From: Bacteroides sp. CAG:709
Lineage (GTDB): Bacteria; Bacteroidota; Bacteroidia; Bacteroidales; UBA932
Direction of reading: 5' to 3'
DNA: 7,669 nucleotides
NCBI GenBank assembly: GCA_000434935.1
Contig: FR882182.1
Location: 103,031-110,699, forward strand
This document shows, one piece after another, positions 1 through 5,904 of this stretch (position 1 is its first letter; each line of letters starts with the position of its first letter). The translations under genes and the position numbers were made by a program. The notes beneath the pieces are model-generated. The model made no database searches, had not been told where the DNA came from, and saw only the letters and a program-made list of their open reading frames with translations.

Positions 1-1
1 G

Positions 2-1513
2 CGTCGTACCGACCAGCAGGATCTCAACTTCGCTGCCAATGCCAAGTGGTCACCGTTGAAATATTTCACATTGACCGGAGGTCTTTCATACAAGTGGAAC
101 CGTACCGAGAATTACAAGATTCTGGACGATCTCCTCGGCGGTGACTATTACGTGAACATTGACCAGTTCGCTGAACGCGATTATGCGGCTTATCCTACTA
201 TGATTCAGAATGATCTGGATTACTATCTGCAGAACGGCAAGGCCCAGACATTGAAGAAGGGCGACAAATACGGCTATGATTATTATGCCAATGTCCGTCG
301 CGCAGAGGCTTGGGCAGCAGGCCGTTTCACTTTCGCAGGACTCGATGCTTCCATCGCCGGACGTATCGGCTACACCAAGTTCTGGAGAGAAGGTCTCGTG
401 AGAAAGGGATTGTTCCCGGGACTTGATGCCAATGGTGCACCGATGGAGTTCGAGGGTGCGGAAATCACGACTTATGACCCTATTACCAAGGAGGCCATCA
501 CTTCTCTCGGCAAGTCCGATGTGAAGGATTTCCTTACCGGAGGTGTCAAGCTGAACCTCAGCTATGTTATCAGAGGTGGTCACAGAGTTTATGCTGATGC
601 TGCGTATGTTGCTGATGCCCCGAGATTCAACCAGGCATTCGTGTCACCTAGAACCCGAAACAGCATTGTTCCGGACCTGAAGACCAGCAAGACTTTCGCT
701 GCTGATTTGAACTATGCGTACAGCAATTCCGGTTATGATGTCCGTGTGACCGGATATTATACGACCATCAAGGACCAGTCCAAGGTGATGAGCTTCTACG
801 ATGATGCGCAGAACTCGTTCACAAACTTCGCGATGAGCGGTATGGATGAGCGTCATGTGGGCGTCGAGCTCGGTTTCAAGGTTCCTCTTCCGGTTCCGAA
901 CCTTTCTCTCCAGGGAGTGCTTTCTTATGGTCAGTATGTCTACACGTCCAACCCTGTGATGTACCAGACTTATGACAACAGTGCGGCTATCGTCGAGGAA
1001 ACTTATGGCGTGACCATCCCTTACTGGAAGAGTCATCCGACTGCTGAAGGCAAGACTGTAAAACATTATGTATCAGGTACTCCGCAGTTCGCTACCAGCC
1101 TCGGTCTCGCTTGGAACAAGAACTATTGGTTCGTGGATGCCGACGTGGATTGGTTCGACAAGGCATATCTCGACATGAACCCTCTCTACAGGACTGACAT
1201 GGCTACCGCCGGCCCTGACGGAACGGTTACTCCTCAGGAAATCGAGTATATGGCCGCTCAGGAGAAGTTCAAAGGCGCTCTTATGGTCAATGCCAGTGTG
1301 GGCAAGTCCTGGTACATCAAGAGAAACTACCAGCTGGGCTTCTCGCTTCAGGTCAAGAATATCCTGAACAACAAGAATGTCCGTACGGGCGGATATGAGC
1401 AGACCCGTCTCGTGGACAAGACTGTCAGCAAGGAGCGTTACTACAGATTCGATTCCAAGTATTTCTATATGAGCGGAATCAACTACATGTTGAACATTTA
1501 TTTCAGATTCTAG
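2..1513 (+). CDS. TonB-dependent receptor, C-terminal part (5' end outside window)
   Basis: This is the outer-membrane beta-barrel part of a TonB-dependent receptor, which imports large or scarce substrates using energy from TonB/ExbBD. The frame is open from base 2, giving 503 codons. The TTG at 56 lies inside the gene and is not the start, because in-frame protein-like sequence precedes it (RRTDQQDLNFAANAKWSPLK). The translation shows alternating aromatic and polar residues typical of barrel strands, with segments such as VSGTPQFATSLGLAW, NASVGKSWYIKR and LQVKNILNNKN. It ends in NIYFRF, the terminal aromatic residue expected for barrel assembly. The plug domain and any carboxypeptidase-like N-terminal domain are missing because the window begins inside the gene. 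The stop is one base before the DUF5689 lipoprotein, so the two are almost certainly co-transcribed and probably translationally coupled. The family call is firm; the substrate is unknown. The usual SusD-like partner is replaced here by a DUF5689 protein. Confidence 0.93.
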   Translation, partial: RRTDQQDLNFAANAKWSPLKYFTLTGGLSYKWNRTENYKILDDLLGGDYYVNIDQFAERDYAAYPTMIQNDLDYYLQNGKAQTLKKGDKYGYDYYANVRRAEAWAAGRFTFAGLDASIAGRIGYTKFWREGLVRKGLFPGLDANGAPMEFEGAEITTYDPITKEAITSLGKSDVKDFLTGGVKLNLSYVIRGGHRVYADAAYVADAPRFNQAFVSPRTRNSIVPDLKTSKTFAADLNYAYSNSGYDVRVTGYYTTIKDQSKVMSFYDDAQNSFTNFAMSGMDERHVGVELGFKVPLPVPNLSLQGVLSYGQYVYTSNPVMYQTYDNSAAIVEETYGVTIPYWKSHPTAEGKTVKHYVSGTPQFATSLGLAWNKNYWFVDADVDWFDKAYLDMNPLYRTDMATAGPDGTVTPQEIEYMAAQEKFKGALMVNASVGKSWYIKRNYQLGFSLQVKNILNNKNVRTGGYEQTRLVDKTVSKERYYRFDSKYFYMSGINYMLNIYFRF

Positions 1514-1514
1514 C

Positions 1515-2525
1515 ATGAACAAGATATATAACATAATCGGTGCAGCATTCGCCTCGTTGGCATTGCTCGCATCCTGCGACGAGTGGGAGCCGGTTTTCAC
1601 TGGAAATTATGGCGAGGCTGACATTTACGAGCCTGTCACGATGACTCCGAATACTACGATTCTGGAGCTCAAGAAGATGTACACTGAAGGTACGCCTCTT
1701 ACCATTGAAAAAGACATCATCATCGGCGGTCAGGTTATTTCCGAGGACAAGTCCGGCAATATCTACAAGAGCTTGTACATCCAGGACGCAACCGCGGGTA
1801 TCGAGCTGAAGCTCGGCAAGAATGGCTTGTACAATGACTACAAGCTCGGCCAGTGGGTGTATGTGAAGTGCAGCGGTCTTACTCTCGGCGCTTACAACGG
1901 CATGATCCAGCTTGGCTGCGAGGACCCGACCAAGGCTTATGAGACTTCTTACATGGAGGCGCAGTATTTGATTGATACTCATGTGTTCCGAGGGAAAATC
2001 GACACGCCGCTGACTGCGAAGAAAGTGGCCGAAGCGGACCTTAAAAAAGAAGAAAATCTCGGCTGCTACGTGGAACTTGACGGCCTGACCTACGGAAATG
2101 AGATCTTCCTGCTTGTCTATATTGATCCTAACAAGGACACGAAGGATAACGATAACCGTATCTTCTTCTCTGACAAGACTTGGGGCGTCACCACTTGGGC
2201 GATGTCGAAGCAGGGCTTCATCAAGTATTTGGAGTCAGGCGTGTTTGACAGCGGTTCTACCAATACCGGACGCAAGGTCACTGACGTGAAGCCGATATTG
2301 ATAAAAAATGCATCCGCTTATTCTGTGAGCCAGTATTTCAAGATGGGTTCTGCTGACGTTCAGGTCCGCACCAGCGGTTATGCGCGTTTCGCAGACACCC
2401 AGATTGATCCGGCTATTCTCAGCGGTAACGCTAAGGTAAACATGAAGGGAATCCTGTCCATCTATAAGGGTCAGGCACAGTTTACCCTCATTGACCTCAA
2501 AGATGGTGTCGAAATCGTTAAGTAA
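1515..2525 (+). CDS. DUF5689 domain-containing surface lipoprotein
   Basis: This is a 336-residue predicted lipoprotein. The N-terminus is basic (MNK), then hydrophobic, with a lipobox LLASC giving lipidated Cys21. The following residues DEWE are acidic, which in Bacteroidota fits export to the cell surface rather than retention in the inner membrane. Residues about 45-125 resemble the DUF5689 domain: a hydrophobic start (TTILELKKMY), then IIIGGQVISEDKSGNIYKSLYIQD and a strand-rich stretch including YKLGQWVYVKCSGLTLG, reminiscent of an OB-fold. The C-terminal half ends with a second strand-rich repeat-like segment (VNMKGILSIYKGQAQFTLIDLKDG) resembling the first. The gene starts one base after the receptor stop and has no Shine-Dalgarno sequence, as is usual in Bacteroidota. 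Its position suggests a partner of the receptor in substrate capture. This role is inferred from gene order; no biochemical function is assigned to the family as far as I know. Confidence 0.85.
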   Translation: MNKIYNIIGAAFASLALLASCDEWEPVFTGNYGEADIYEPVTMTPNTTILELKKMYTEGTPLTIEKDIIIGGQVISEDKSGNIYKSLYIQDATAGIELKLGKNGLYNDYKLGQWVYVKCSGLTLGAYNGMIQLGCEDPTKAYETSYMEAQYLIDTHVFRGKIDTPLTAKKVAEADLKKEENLGCYVELDGLTYGNEIFLLVYIDPNKDTKDNDNRIFFSDKTWGVTTWAMSKQGFIKYLESGVFDSGSTNTGRKVTDVKPILIKNASAYSVSQYFKMGSADVQVRTSGYARFADTQIDPAILSGNAKVNMKGILSIYKGQAQFTLIDLKDGVEIVK

Positions 2526-2531
2526 TTGATT

Positions 2532-4541
2532 ATGAATAAGGTATTTATATTTGGAGCAGCTGTTATGATGCTATCGGCATGTGGCGGAAATCCGTTTCTT
2601 ATGGAGTGGAAAGGCGAGGACCAGTTCCCGCCGTTCGACAAGATCAAATTAGAACATTATGTCCCTGCGGTAAAGGCTGGAATCCAGCAGCAGGCTGACG
2701 AGGTCAATGCTATCGTGACCAATGCGGAGGCTCCGACGTTTGCGAACACTATCGCAGCGTATGAGCTTTCAGGCCAGATACTTGCGAAGACTCTCGGAGT
2801 TCTTTACAATGTTTCCGAGTCGGATGCGACTCCGCAGATGCAGGAGGTGATGGACGAGGTTACTCCTCTCGTTACCGCCGCTTCCGATGAGATTTTCATG
2901 AATGCAGGTTTCTTCTCACGTGTAAAAGCCGTGTTGGAAGATTCTTCCGCACTCGACAGGGAACAGTACATTGTCACGAAAAAGCTTTATGACAGGTTCG
3001 TGAAAAACGGCGTGGCTCTCGGCGAGGCTGAGCAGGCCCGTTTCAAGGAAATCAGTTCCGAGCTGGCTGTGCTTCAGCAGAAGTTCGGCAACAACCTTCT
3101 CGCGGAGAGCAATGCTTTCAAGTCCGAGATCGGCATTCCTGTGTCCAGCTATCCTGTTTTCATGACGACCTGCGAGGACAGGGCCAAGCGCGAGGCTGCT
3201 TTCAAGGCTTATTCTTCCCGCGGCAATCATGACAATGCCAATGACAACAAGCAGGTTATCCTGGATATCATGCGTCTGCGTACGGAGAAGGCCCAGCTTC
3301 TCGGATATGATTGTTCAGCTGACCAGATTTTGAGCGACAAGATGGCTCACGATCATGAGACTGTGGATGCTTTCCTCGGCAAGATTATGACGAAAGCAGT
3401 GGCGAAGGCCAAGGAGGAAGTCATTGAAATGCAGAAGTTTATGGACAAGGACATTGAGGCCGGCATTCTTCCTGCGGGTACGAAGATTCAGCCTTGGGAC
3501 TGGTGGTATTATGCGGAGAAGGTGCGCAAGGCGCAGTATGACCTGGACGAGAATATCACGAAGCCGTATTTCCAATTGGACAATGTCCGCAAGGGTGTGT
3601 TCGCGGCAGCTGAAAAGCTCTATGGAATCAAGATTGTGCCTGTTGAGGGCCTTCCTGTATATAATCCTGAGGTGAAAGTGTACAGAGTCCTGGATGCGGA
3701 CGGCTCACAGCTCAGCCTCTTCCTTACTGACTACCTTCCGCGCAGCACGAAACGTGGTGGTGCGTGGATGTCCAACTTCCGTGAGCAGTATGTGGATGCT
3801 ACCGGCAAGGACATGCGTCCTATCGTCATCAATGTCTGCAACTTCGGCCAGCCGGAGGATACCGTGACAATGCTTACCATCGACGAGGTCCAGACCGCGT
3901 TCCATGAGTTCGGTCATGCATTGCACGGAATGCTCACGAAATGCCGTTACGTGGATGTGAGCGGTACCAATGTGACCCGCGATTTTGTGGAGACTTTCTC
4001 GCAGTTCAATGAGAACTGGGCGTTCCAGCCTGAGATTCTTGCCGAGTATGCCCATCACTATCAGACCGGCGAGGTGATTCCGGATTCATTGGTTGCCAAG
4101 ATCACCAATTCCCTGAAGTTCAACCAGGGTTTCATGACCACCGAGCTTTGCGCCGCTTCCATCTTGGATATGAAATGGCATGAACTTGGCCCTGATACCG
4201 ACTGGAACAGCTTGGACATCACTGCTTTCGAGAATGAGGTATGCAAGGATATGGGTCTCATCGGCGAGATTATCCCACGTTACCGCAGCACGTATTTCAA
4301 CCATACTTTCGGCGGCGGTTACAGTGCCGGCTACTACGGCTACCTCTGGGCAGAGGTCCTGGACAAGGATGCCTTCGAGTTCTGGCAGAGCAATGGTCTC
4401 TGGAATCCGGAGATGGCAAACAAGTTCCGTTCTCTCTTCCTGGAGAAGGGCGGCAGTGAGGAACCGATGATTCTCTACCACGAGTTCCGCGGTGCAGACC
4501 CTGACCCGGATGCCCTCATCCGCGCCCGCGGTCTGGAGTAG
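2532..4541 (+). CDS. dcp: M3-family zinc metallopeptidase, peptidyl-dipeptidase Dcp type, lipoprotein
   Basis: Peptidases of the M3 family cleave short peptides; Dcp releases dipeptides from the C-terminus. The protein is 669 residues, close to the family's usual 680. The zinc site is intact: HEFGH at residues 458-462 (ligands H458 and H462, catalytic E459) and third ligand E487 in DFVETFSQ, 29 residues after the first His as in E. coli Dcp. The substrate-binding region FNHTFGGGYSAGYYGYLW is conserved, with H591, Y597 and Y604. I chose the ATG at 2532 rather than the TTG at 2526 because it gives a clean signal, MNKVFIFGAAVMMLSAC, with lipobox LSAC and lipidated Cys17. E. coli Dcp lacks such a signal, so this enzyme probably acts in the envelope. 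It starts 6 bases after the DUF5689 stop and is the last gene of the operon, which suggests processing of peptides captured or imported by the system. Oligopeptidase A is a less likely alternative. Confidence 0.93.
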   Translation: MNKVFIFGAAVMMLSACGGNPFLMEWKGEDQFPPFDKIKLEHYVPAVKAGIQQQADEVNAIVTNAEAPTFANTIAAYELSGQILAKTLGVLYNVSESDATPQMQEVMDEVTPLVTAASDEIFMNAGFFSRVKAVLEDSSALDREQYIVTKKLYDRFVKNGVALGEAEQARFKEISSELAVLQQKFGNNLLAESNAFKSEIGIPVSSYPVFMTTCEDRAKREAAFKAYSSRGNHDNANDNKQVILDIMRLRTEKAQLLGYDCSADQILSDKMAHDHETVDAFLGKIMTKAVAKAKEEVIEMQKFMDKDIEAGILPAGTKIQPWDWWYYAEKVRKAQYDLDENITKPYFQLDNVRKGVFAAAEKLYGIKIVPVEGLPVYNPEVKVYRVLDADGSQLSLFLTDYLPRSTKRGGAWMSNFREQYVDATGKDMRPIVINVCNFGQPEDTVTMLTIDEVQTAFHEFGHALHGMLTKCRYVDVSGTNVTRDFVETFSQFNENWAFQPEILAEYAHHYQTGEVIPDSLVAKITNSLKFNQGFMTTELCAASILDMKWHELGPDTDWNSLDITAFENEVCKDMGLIGEIIPRYRSTYFNHTFGGGYSAGYYGYLWAEVLDKDAFEFWQSNGLWNPEMANKFRSLFLEKGGSEEPMILYHEFRGADPDPDALIRARGLE

Positions 4542-4618
4542 AGTAATTTTTCGCCCGGCAAACGTTTCCTTACGTCTTGAAGCGGTCAGGACGCGGCCAC
4601 GGGTGATTTTGTAACTCG

Positions 4619-4629
4619 TTGATAATCAA
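4619..4629. repeat. Interrupted palindrome TTGAT-A-ATCAA
   Basis: Two 5-bp half sites around one central base lie in an AT-rich stretch just before the terminator stem. It could be a protein-binding site. It is short enough to occur by chance, and no gene start lies next to it. Confidence 0.3.
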
Positions 4630-4642
4630 ATATCGTTTAGGA

Positions 4643-4697
4643 TAGAGCGTGGAAACGCGGCCTTTTTTCGGCTACGTTTCCACGCTCTGCTTTTATA
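4643..4697 (+). terminator. Probable rho-independent terminator of the receptor-lipoprotein-peptidase operon
   Basis: A perfect 14-bp stem pairs AGAGCGTGGAAACG (4644-4657) with CGTTTCCACGCTCT (4675-4688). After one mismatch and a G-U pair, an inner GCC/GGC stem (4660-4662 with 4670-4672) closes a T-rich loop. A short T-run follows (CTTTTAT, 4690-4696). It lies 102 bases after the peptidase stop. The T-run is on the + strand side only, so it should act mainly on the left operon. The stem is longer than most terminators, so a second role as a transcript-end stabiliser is possible. Confidence 0.75.
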
Positions 4698-4700
4698 AAA

Positions 4701-4715
4701 TGCTGCATATCAGCA
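4701..4715 (-). terminator. Possible weak terminator for the - strand
   Basis: TGCTG (4701-4705) pairs with CAGCA (4711-4715) around a 5-base loop. Read on the - strand, the hairpin is followed at once by TTTTATAAAA. It lies downstream of the isomerase remnant and could once have ended that gene's transcript, or could now end read-through from the right-hand operon. A 5-bp stem is weak, so the call is tentative. Confidence 0.25.
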
Positions 4716-4723
4716 CTTTGCGA

Positions 4724-4735
4724 CACGGCGCCGTG
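4724..4735. repeat. 12-bp perfect palindrome CACGGCGCCGTG
   Basis: CACGGCGCCGTG is its own reverse complement. It overlaps the right arm of the 14-bp inverted repeat at 4731-4735. It could bind a dimeric protein or form a cruciform, but there is no gene start nearby to regulate. Confidence 0.55.
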
Positions 4736-4739
4736 GCCG

Positions 4740-4883
4740 CGTCCCGCCGGGGTGCGGCAGATTTGGCGGAACATTAAGTAAATGTTTCGCCAAATGTCGA
4801 TAAAATCATGAAGTTTGGCGAAACATTTGGCTGATTTCTGAACAAAGAAATGCGGGAATCGAGTTTTAAACGTCCCGCCGGGG
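4740..4883. repeat. 13-bp direct repeat flanking a 118-base segment
   Basis: CGTCCCGCCGGGG occurs at 4740-4752 and again at 4871-4883, exactly the same and 131 bases apart. The copies frame the three-copy TTTGGCG motif. Each contains a near-palindrome (CCCGCCGGG). Exact direct repeats at the edges of a structured segment could mark a small insertion or a recombination product, but 13 bases is longer than the target duplications of most insertion sequences. The copies may instead belong to a dispersed intergenic repeat. Confidence 0.65.
4761..4828. repeat. Three-copy motif able to form two alternative hairpins
   Basis: TTTGGCGGAACATT (4762-4775), its inverted near-copy AATGTTTCGCCAAA (4781-4794) and TTTGGCGAAACATT (4814-4827) lie within 68 bases. 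The first two form a 15-bp stem (4761-4775 with 4781-4795, one G-U pair) around a 5-base loop. The second and third form a perfect 15-bp stem (4780-4794 with 4814-4828) around a 19-base loop. The middle copy can pair with only one partner at a time. This could be a set of protein-binding sites, a repetitive extragenic element or a folded RNA. No open reading frame directly follows it. Confidence 0.7.
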
Positions 4884-4889
4884 AGTGTC

Positions 4890-5104
4890 TTAGCCGATGT
4901 AGCTGGTGATTAGCTTCATGCCGGACGACGGGGTGAAGGTGTGGAGGTGGCAGGGATGAGGACGGTCTCGCCCTGATGAAGGGTGAGGATGTGATCCTGC
5001 TCCTCGTGATCTGTCAGGGTGCCGCGTCATTCGATGCGCATCACGACATGAACAAGATTGCCACATCGGATTGCGGTCAGATGAATTTTACAACTACTGA
5101 AGAG
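4890..5104 (-). pseudogene. Remnant of a mannose-6-phosphate isomerase-like gene (C-terminal fragment)
   Basis: Read on the - strand, this stretch encodes the cupin-type C-terminus of a type I mannose-6-phosphate isomerase, which interconverts mannose-6-phosphate and fructose-6-phosphate. The pieces in order are KIHLTAIRCGNLVHVVMRIE, an in-frame TGA (5027-5029), then RGTLTDHEEQDHILTLHQGE and TVLIPATST. A frameshift near 4935-4945 leads into TFTPSSGMKLITSYIG and a TAA stop (4890-4892). The run from GTLTD through GETVLIPA to GMKL-TSYI matches my recollection of the family's last 70 or so residues. The segment before VVMRIE also looks shortened. With a stop, a frameshift and no N-terminal catalytic part, it cannot make an enzyme. 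The 5' boundary is approximate and touches the IstB-like remnant on the other strand. The family call rests on remembered motifs and is moderate. Confidence 0.6.
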
Positions 5105-5320
5105 ATGTACAACGTCATATTCATTAGTCCCTCCGAGACCGGCAAGACTTTCATGACCGCCGGACTCATACGTGATGCCGTCATGAGGGGATACAGGGCG
5201 CTGTTCATAACCATGGAAGGCCTGGTGAACAATCTTCATGAGAAGACTTCTATCATCATTACGACCAACAAGGCCCCTACCGAATGGGTGTAAATCCTTC
5301 AGGATGAAGTCCTTGTCAGC
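5058..5320 (+). pseudogene. Decayed IstB-like ATPase of an IS21-family insertion sequence
   Basis: IstB is the AAA+ helper ATPase of IS21 transposition, normally about 250 residues. Recognisable homology starts near 5111 with NVIFISPSETGKTF. This is the Walker A region, but its first Gly is Ser (SPSETGKT, 5126-5149, Lys codon at 5144). It continues as AGLIRDAVMRGYRALFITME and LVNNLHEK. The next residues, TSIIITTNKAPTEWV, normally lie far downstream near sensor 1, so a large internal piece including Walker B has been lost at about 5243-5249. A TAA at 5291-5293 interrupts the frame, and matching sequence resumes with ILQDEVLVS up to about 5317. The N-terminal part, the transposase gene istA and the element's ends are not seen. 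It stops about 10 bases short of the yhcH-like gene. The left boundary is uncertain. Confidence 0.7.
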
Positions 5321-5327
5321 GGCACAG

Positions 5328-5858
5328 TTACTCGACAAAAGGAAGTTTGACAACGATTTTCCTAATATGTTTGCGCTGTCCCTCTGGGGATATGCAGGGT
5401 TGGTGAGCCTCACCGGGGAATAGGACGAGGTATCCCTCTGGATTCAATCTTACTTTATCGGCCTGCGCCGAACTCTTGAAGAACTCAATGTCTGCCGTAT
5501 CGTCGTAGTCGGACAGTCTGTCGGAGCATTCTGAAAGATCGCTGACGAAGACGTCCTCTTCTCCAGAAACAACGCATTGTATATCAATGTATTTGTGGTG
5601 ATTTTCGAATGGGGCAGACTCTTTTGTGTAGTATTCCTGAACATTGGCATAAACTCCGTCTTCCGTGATTTCGTATCGTCCTTCCGGTATTTTCAACAAT
5701 TCATTTTCACAAAGAAACTCCACAGCCTTTTTCCACTGCTCCGGATTCTTCCTGATTTGACGCTCCAATTTTGCTTTGTCGGTTTTCGGAGACAACGGCA
5801 AGTTTGCGAGCAATTGTCCTGCTGGAGATAAGTCAGTTGTTTTTCCTTCTTTTTGCAT
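5328..5858 (-). CDS. YhcH/YjgK/YiaL family protein (DUF386), long form
   Basis: This 176-residue protein belongs to the YhcH/YjgK/YiaL family of cupin-like proteins, often found in operons for sialic acid or other sugar breakdown; the exact reaction is poorly defined. Family marks are HHKYIDIQCVVSGEEDV (residues 87-103), which carries the conserved metal-site His region, and LFPGEAHQP (146-154) with His152. The N-terminal region (about residues 27-65, KNPEQWKKAVEFL and IPEGRYEI) matches the longer Bacteroidota version rather than the roughly 150-residue E. coli form, but no signal peptide is evident, so a cytoplasmic location is likely. The C-terminus VVKLPFVE is normal for the long form. The gene starts 46 bases after the stop of the nuclease-family gene and is the last gene of the right-hand operon. 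No convincing terminator is seen between its stop and the IstB-like remnant. Confidence 0.87.
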   Translation of the reverse strand: MQKEGKTTDLSPAGQLLANLPLSPKTDKAKLERQIRKNPEQWKKAVEFLCENELLKIPEGRYEITEDGVYANVQEYYTKESAPFENHHKYIDIQCVVSGEEDVFVSDLSECSDRLSDYDDTADIEFFKSSAQADKVRLNPEGYLVLFPGEAHQPCISPEGQRKHIRKIVVKLPFVE

Positions 5859-5904
5859 GATTTTGTGATTGTCGTGATTTATGACAACACCTTATATTCA
5901 TTCT

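Larger units (their letters stand above)
4589..4744. repeat. 14-bp perfect inverted repeat enclosing the terminator
   Basis: GGACGCGGCCACGG at 4589-4602 is the exact reverse complement of CCGTGGCCGCGTCC at 4731-4744, with 128 bases between the arms. The core ACGCGGCC also occurs in the terminator's left arm (4655-4662), so three copies of this octamer are present, one of them inverted. The arms could pair in RNA to bring the terminator into a larger structure, or could be remnants of a small mobile unit. Neither role is shown by the sequence. Confidence 0.7.
4542..4889. other. Gene-free, repeat-rich spacer
   Basis: No coding frame in this stretch has recognisable protein-like content. It holds the operon terminator, the nested inverted and direct repeats, the palindromes and the three-copy hairpin motif listed separately. 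It lies where the + strand operon and the - strand genes converge, so regulatory sequences for a downstream start are not expected. A small structured RNA cannot be excluded, but no promoter of the Bacteroidota type (TTTG with TAnnTTTG) was recognised. Confidence 0.6.

Noticed and set aside
56..58. TTG as start of the TonB-dependent receptor
   Set aside because: The frame is open to base 2 with protein-like sequence before the TTG, and a receptor of this family needs several hundred more N-terminal residues.
4761..4828. End repeats of the IS21-family element
   Set aside because: IS21 elements do have multiple repeats at their ends, but the isomerase-like remnant lies between this block and the IstB-like remnant, so the block is not placed where the element's end should be.
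4740..4883. CRISPR array or tandem repeat
   Set aside because: There are only two direct copies, no regular spacing of repeat and spacer units, and no cas genes.
5285..5305. ATCCTTCAGGAT hairpin as terminator of the right-hand operon
   Set aside because: The stem is only 5 bp with a 2-base loop, there is no T-run on the - strand side, and the sequence is explained as part of the IstB-like frame.
5321..5350. Idea that the C-terminus of the YhcH protein (KLPFVE) was created by the IS insertion
   Set aside because: Long-form YhcH proteins of Bacteroidota normally end in a similar basic-aromatic-Glu tail, so the end looks native. The chance reading QLLDK on the other strand is not good evidence of IstB sequence.
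5027..5413. A 128-residue - strand frame as a gene
   Set aside because: Most of it is antisense to the IstB-like remnant and the 3' end of the yhcH-like gene. Only its last 25 or so residues are meaningful, as part of the isomerase remnant.
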